The position numbers and the translations under genes are program-made. Positions 33,011-34,618 of a DNA stretch of 34,618 nucleotides are shown here, piece after piece. The DNA is from Bacillota bacterium (lineage in GTDB: Bacteria; Bacillota; Clostridia; Clostridiales; Clostridiaceae): NCBI GenBank assembly GCA_023424785.1, contig JAFADP010000198.1, forward strand, positions 1-34,618, given 5' to 3'. The notes beneath the pieces were generated by a model. It was not told the DNA's origin. It did not search any database and was given only the letters and a program-made list of their open reading frames with translations. Positions within the stretch are counted from its first letter, which is position 1. Every line of letters begins with the position of its first letter.

Positions 33011-34399
33011 TTAAACTTCATCAATAATACTTTCAACAGTGTTATAAGGATTCTCGATGCCTTTAAATAATATTCTGCATAAATAATAATAAAAATGTTG
33101 TAGTTGCTCCCAAGTAAATCCTTTCTTTTGGTACTCAAAATAGAAATCCATACCATTATCTAAAGGATTGTGCATTACAGTTAAGTATATTGGACATGCT
33201 GCAACTCCATTTGAATACCAGCGAGATTTATAATTTATTTCTTTAGTAAGTTCATTCTTAGCTTTTAATGATAATGGTTGATATGTTAAGCTCATACATT
33301 CATAGCCACCACCATTTGTATCATAGTTTTGGTTATACATATTAATTATAGAAATAGGGTCTAAATTAGAATGTTTAAATATAGTATTTTGACGAGCTTG
33401 TATTATTTTAATACCATCAATAAATGTATCGTCCATATTTACTATGGTACGGCAAGGGTAAAAATAAATTCTTGTACCTCCAGATAATTTATCAAGTAAT
33501 GTAGCTCTTCTAGCTACAGTAGTTTTAATACTAACATCAGATTCCTTATTATTTACTTTAGATAAGTAAGTACGAATACCCATCATTAATAAGCAAACCA
33601 TTGGTAAATTATTATCTTCACAGAATTTCATTAAACGATAAGTAGGGTCTGGTTCTAAATGAAATTTTGATATACAAGCATCAACGGATCCACTTTGTAT
33701 ATTTGCAGCGCGAAGGTGAGGTTTGTCAAATTCACGACGTTGAGCTTCTAAACGACCAGGTCCTAAAATATCTGTATAAATAGGTTCTGATTCTTTAATA
33801 TAGTTACTCCAGTATTCAAAGTCCTTATCATACAACTTTGTTCCAGGAATACACTTTAAGTCATTTTCAACAGCTTTTATATAAGATGCTCTTTCTTTTG
33901 GATAAGGATATTCAAATTTTAGTGAACAATAAATTTCTATAATGTCTCGATAGAACATAATAATTGAATATGAATCCATTGTCATATGATCTACACATAA
34001 ATATAATCCACTATATCCATCAGGCATAGTAATCATAACAACCTTATTTAAAGGAGAGTTGTACCTCTCAAAAGGTTGCTCTGTCCATTTTCTCATTTCA
34101 GCTTCAGCATCATCATAAAGCCAGTTACTAAAATCTACATGTTCAATATAGCGTGTTTCTTTTTCAGCAATATATTGATATAATTCACCATCTTCTTTTT
34201 CAATAAAGCGAACTCTCATAGACTCACATCTATCATAAGCTTTATAAATTGCTTCTCTTAAAGCATTAAAATCGATATCTGTCTCTATAGTAAGGCTAGT
34301 ACCAATATTTAATATTTGTTTTTTTGGACAGTATTTTAAAGTAAAGAAATGCATCTTTTGTGCAGTAGTAAGCGGATAAAGCTTTTGATTTTCAATCAT
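33011..34399 (-). CDS. Free-standing condensation-domain (acyltransferase) protein
   Basis: A 462-residue stand-alone protein of the condensation/acyltransferase (chloramphenicol-acetyltransferase-like) superfamily, which includes NRPS condensation domains and PapA5-type acyltransferases. The N-terminal LYPLTTAQKMHFF start is typical of condensation domains. The active-site HHxxxDG appears as VDHMTMDSYS: catalytic H138 and D142 are kept, the first His is D137 and the Gly is S143. It should join a carrier-bound acyl group to an amine or alcohol. The ribosome site GGAGG lies 11 bases upstream, inside the end of the hydrolase gene. The carrier-protein gene follows 24 bases later. The acceptor is unknown. 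Confidence 0.88.
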   Translation of the reverse strand: MIENQKLYPLTTAQKMHFFTLKYCPKKQILNIGTSLTIETDIDFNALREAIYKAYDRCESMRVRFIEKEDGELYQYIAEKETRYIEHVDFSNWLYDDAEAEMRKWTEQPFERYNSPLNKVVMITMPDGYSGLYLCVDHMTMDSYSIIMFYRDIIEIYCSLKFEYPYPKERASYIKAVENDLKCIPGTKLYDKDFEYWSNYIKESEPIYTDILGPGRLEAQRREFDKPHLRAANIQSGSVDACISKFHLEPDPTYRLMKFCEDNNLPMVCLLMMGIRTYLSKVNNKESDVSIKTTVARRATLLDKLSGGTRIYFYPCRTIVNMDDTFIDGIKIIQARQNTIFKHSNLDPISIINMYNQNYDTNGGGYECMSLTYQPLSLKAKNELTKEINYKSRWYSNGVAACPIYLTVMHNPLDNGMDFYFEYQKKGFTWEQLQHFYYYLCRILFKGIENPYNTVESIIDEV

Positions 34400-34402
34400 T
34401 GT

Positions 34403-34618
34403 TTAGTTTACCTCCAATTCATCTAAAAATTTTTTTACAGTATCCTCATAAAGAGGAGTGTTACGATAGTAACTTTCTGCATGTCCAGCATCTTTTATAA
34501 TTAAAAGCTCCTTTTTTGAAGCACAGACATCATAATTTTTTTTACTCATCCATGTTGGAACAAAATCATCTTTATCTCCATGAATAAATAAAATTGGAAT
34601 ATTAGTTTTGCTTACAGT
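34403..34618 (-). CDS. Alpha/beta hydrolase, C-terminal part (cut by the window edge)
   Basis: The last 71 codons of a gene whose start lies beyond the right edge. The translation contains PILFIHGDKDDFVPTWMS and later KDAGHAESY, which are the catalytic Asp loop and catalytic His motif of alpha/beta hydrolases. It ends NKKFLDELEVN-like residues then TAA at 34403-34405, 3 bases before the condensation gene ATG on this strand. As the upstream member of the operon it could be a thioesterase that releases or edits carrier-bound product, or an esterase on the final compound. The nucleophile region is not in view. Confidence 0.85.
   Translation of the reverse strand, partial: TVSKTNIPILFIHGDKDDFVPTWMSKKNYDVCASKKELLIIKDAGHAESYYRNTPLYEDTVKKFLDELEVN

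Noticed and set aside
1..34618. CRISPR array, phage or transposon remnants, tRNA or rRNA genes
   Set aside because: No regularly spaced repeats, integrase/transposase motifs, terminal inverted repeats or RNA gene signatures were seen.

Overview
This window is AT-rich (about 70% or more A+T by eye), and its genes have strong AGGAGG-type ribosome sites, tight operons and T-tailed hairpin terminators. The gene content points to a low-GC Firmicute, most likely Clostridium sensu stricto: a thiT gene with a TPP riboswitch, a ROK glucokinase beside a LacI regulator, B12-dependent MetH and AmmeMemoRadiSam genes. No rRNA, tRNA, CRISPR array, insertion sequence or phage gene was seen. It looks like ordinary chromosome carrying several small accessory units.

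Layout from left to right. An APC amino-acid permease (17-1339) is followed by an AmmeMemoRadiSam pair (1590-3987): a Memo-like/AMMECR1 fusion and its radical SAM partner. A 450-base gap then carries a terminator, two PurBox-like repeats and a folded leader RNA that could hide the next ribosome site. The leader precedes a purine salvage operon (4438-9566): a divergent adenine-deaminase paralogue, a canonical adenine deaminase and an NCS2 permease. Next come a response regulator and a one-helix histidine kinase, then an ABC ATPase and a two-domain FtsX-type permease (9758-14543). DUF2809 and nitroreductase genes face a Na+/Ca2+ exchanger-family gene. MetH (17096-20755), a P-type cation ATPase, and another APC permease with an unknown partner follow.

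The stretch 25688-27233 holds three unrecognised small proteins. Two are clear tandem paralogues; the third is convergent and hydrophobic. thiT follows on the minus strand with its TPP riboswitch. A LacI-family regulator has an unusual leader: a 12-codon reading frame runs through the left arm of a 21-base inverted repeat. Downstream are a possible 37-residue small gene and glucokinase.

The right end (30658-34618, minus strand) is the best candidate for an undescribed system. It is a compact operon of an alpha/beta hydrolase (cut by the window edge), a free-standing condensation-domain protein with an altered active-site motif, a stand-alone carrier protein, an Sfp-type phosphopantetheinyl transferase and an acyl/AMP ligase. 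Together they could form a minimal thiotemplate route that activates an acid, loads it on the carrier and transfers it to an unknown amine or alcohol. The product cannot be read from the sequence.
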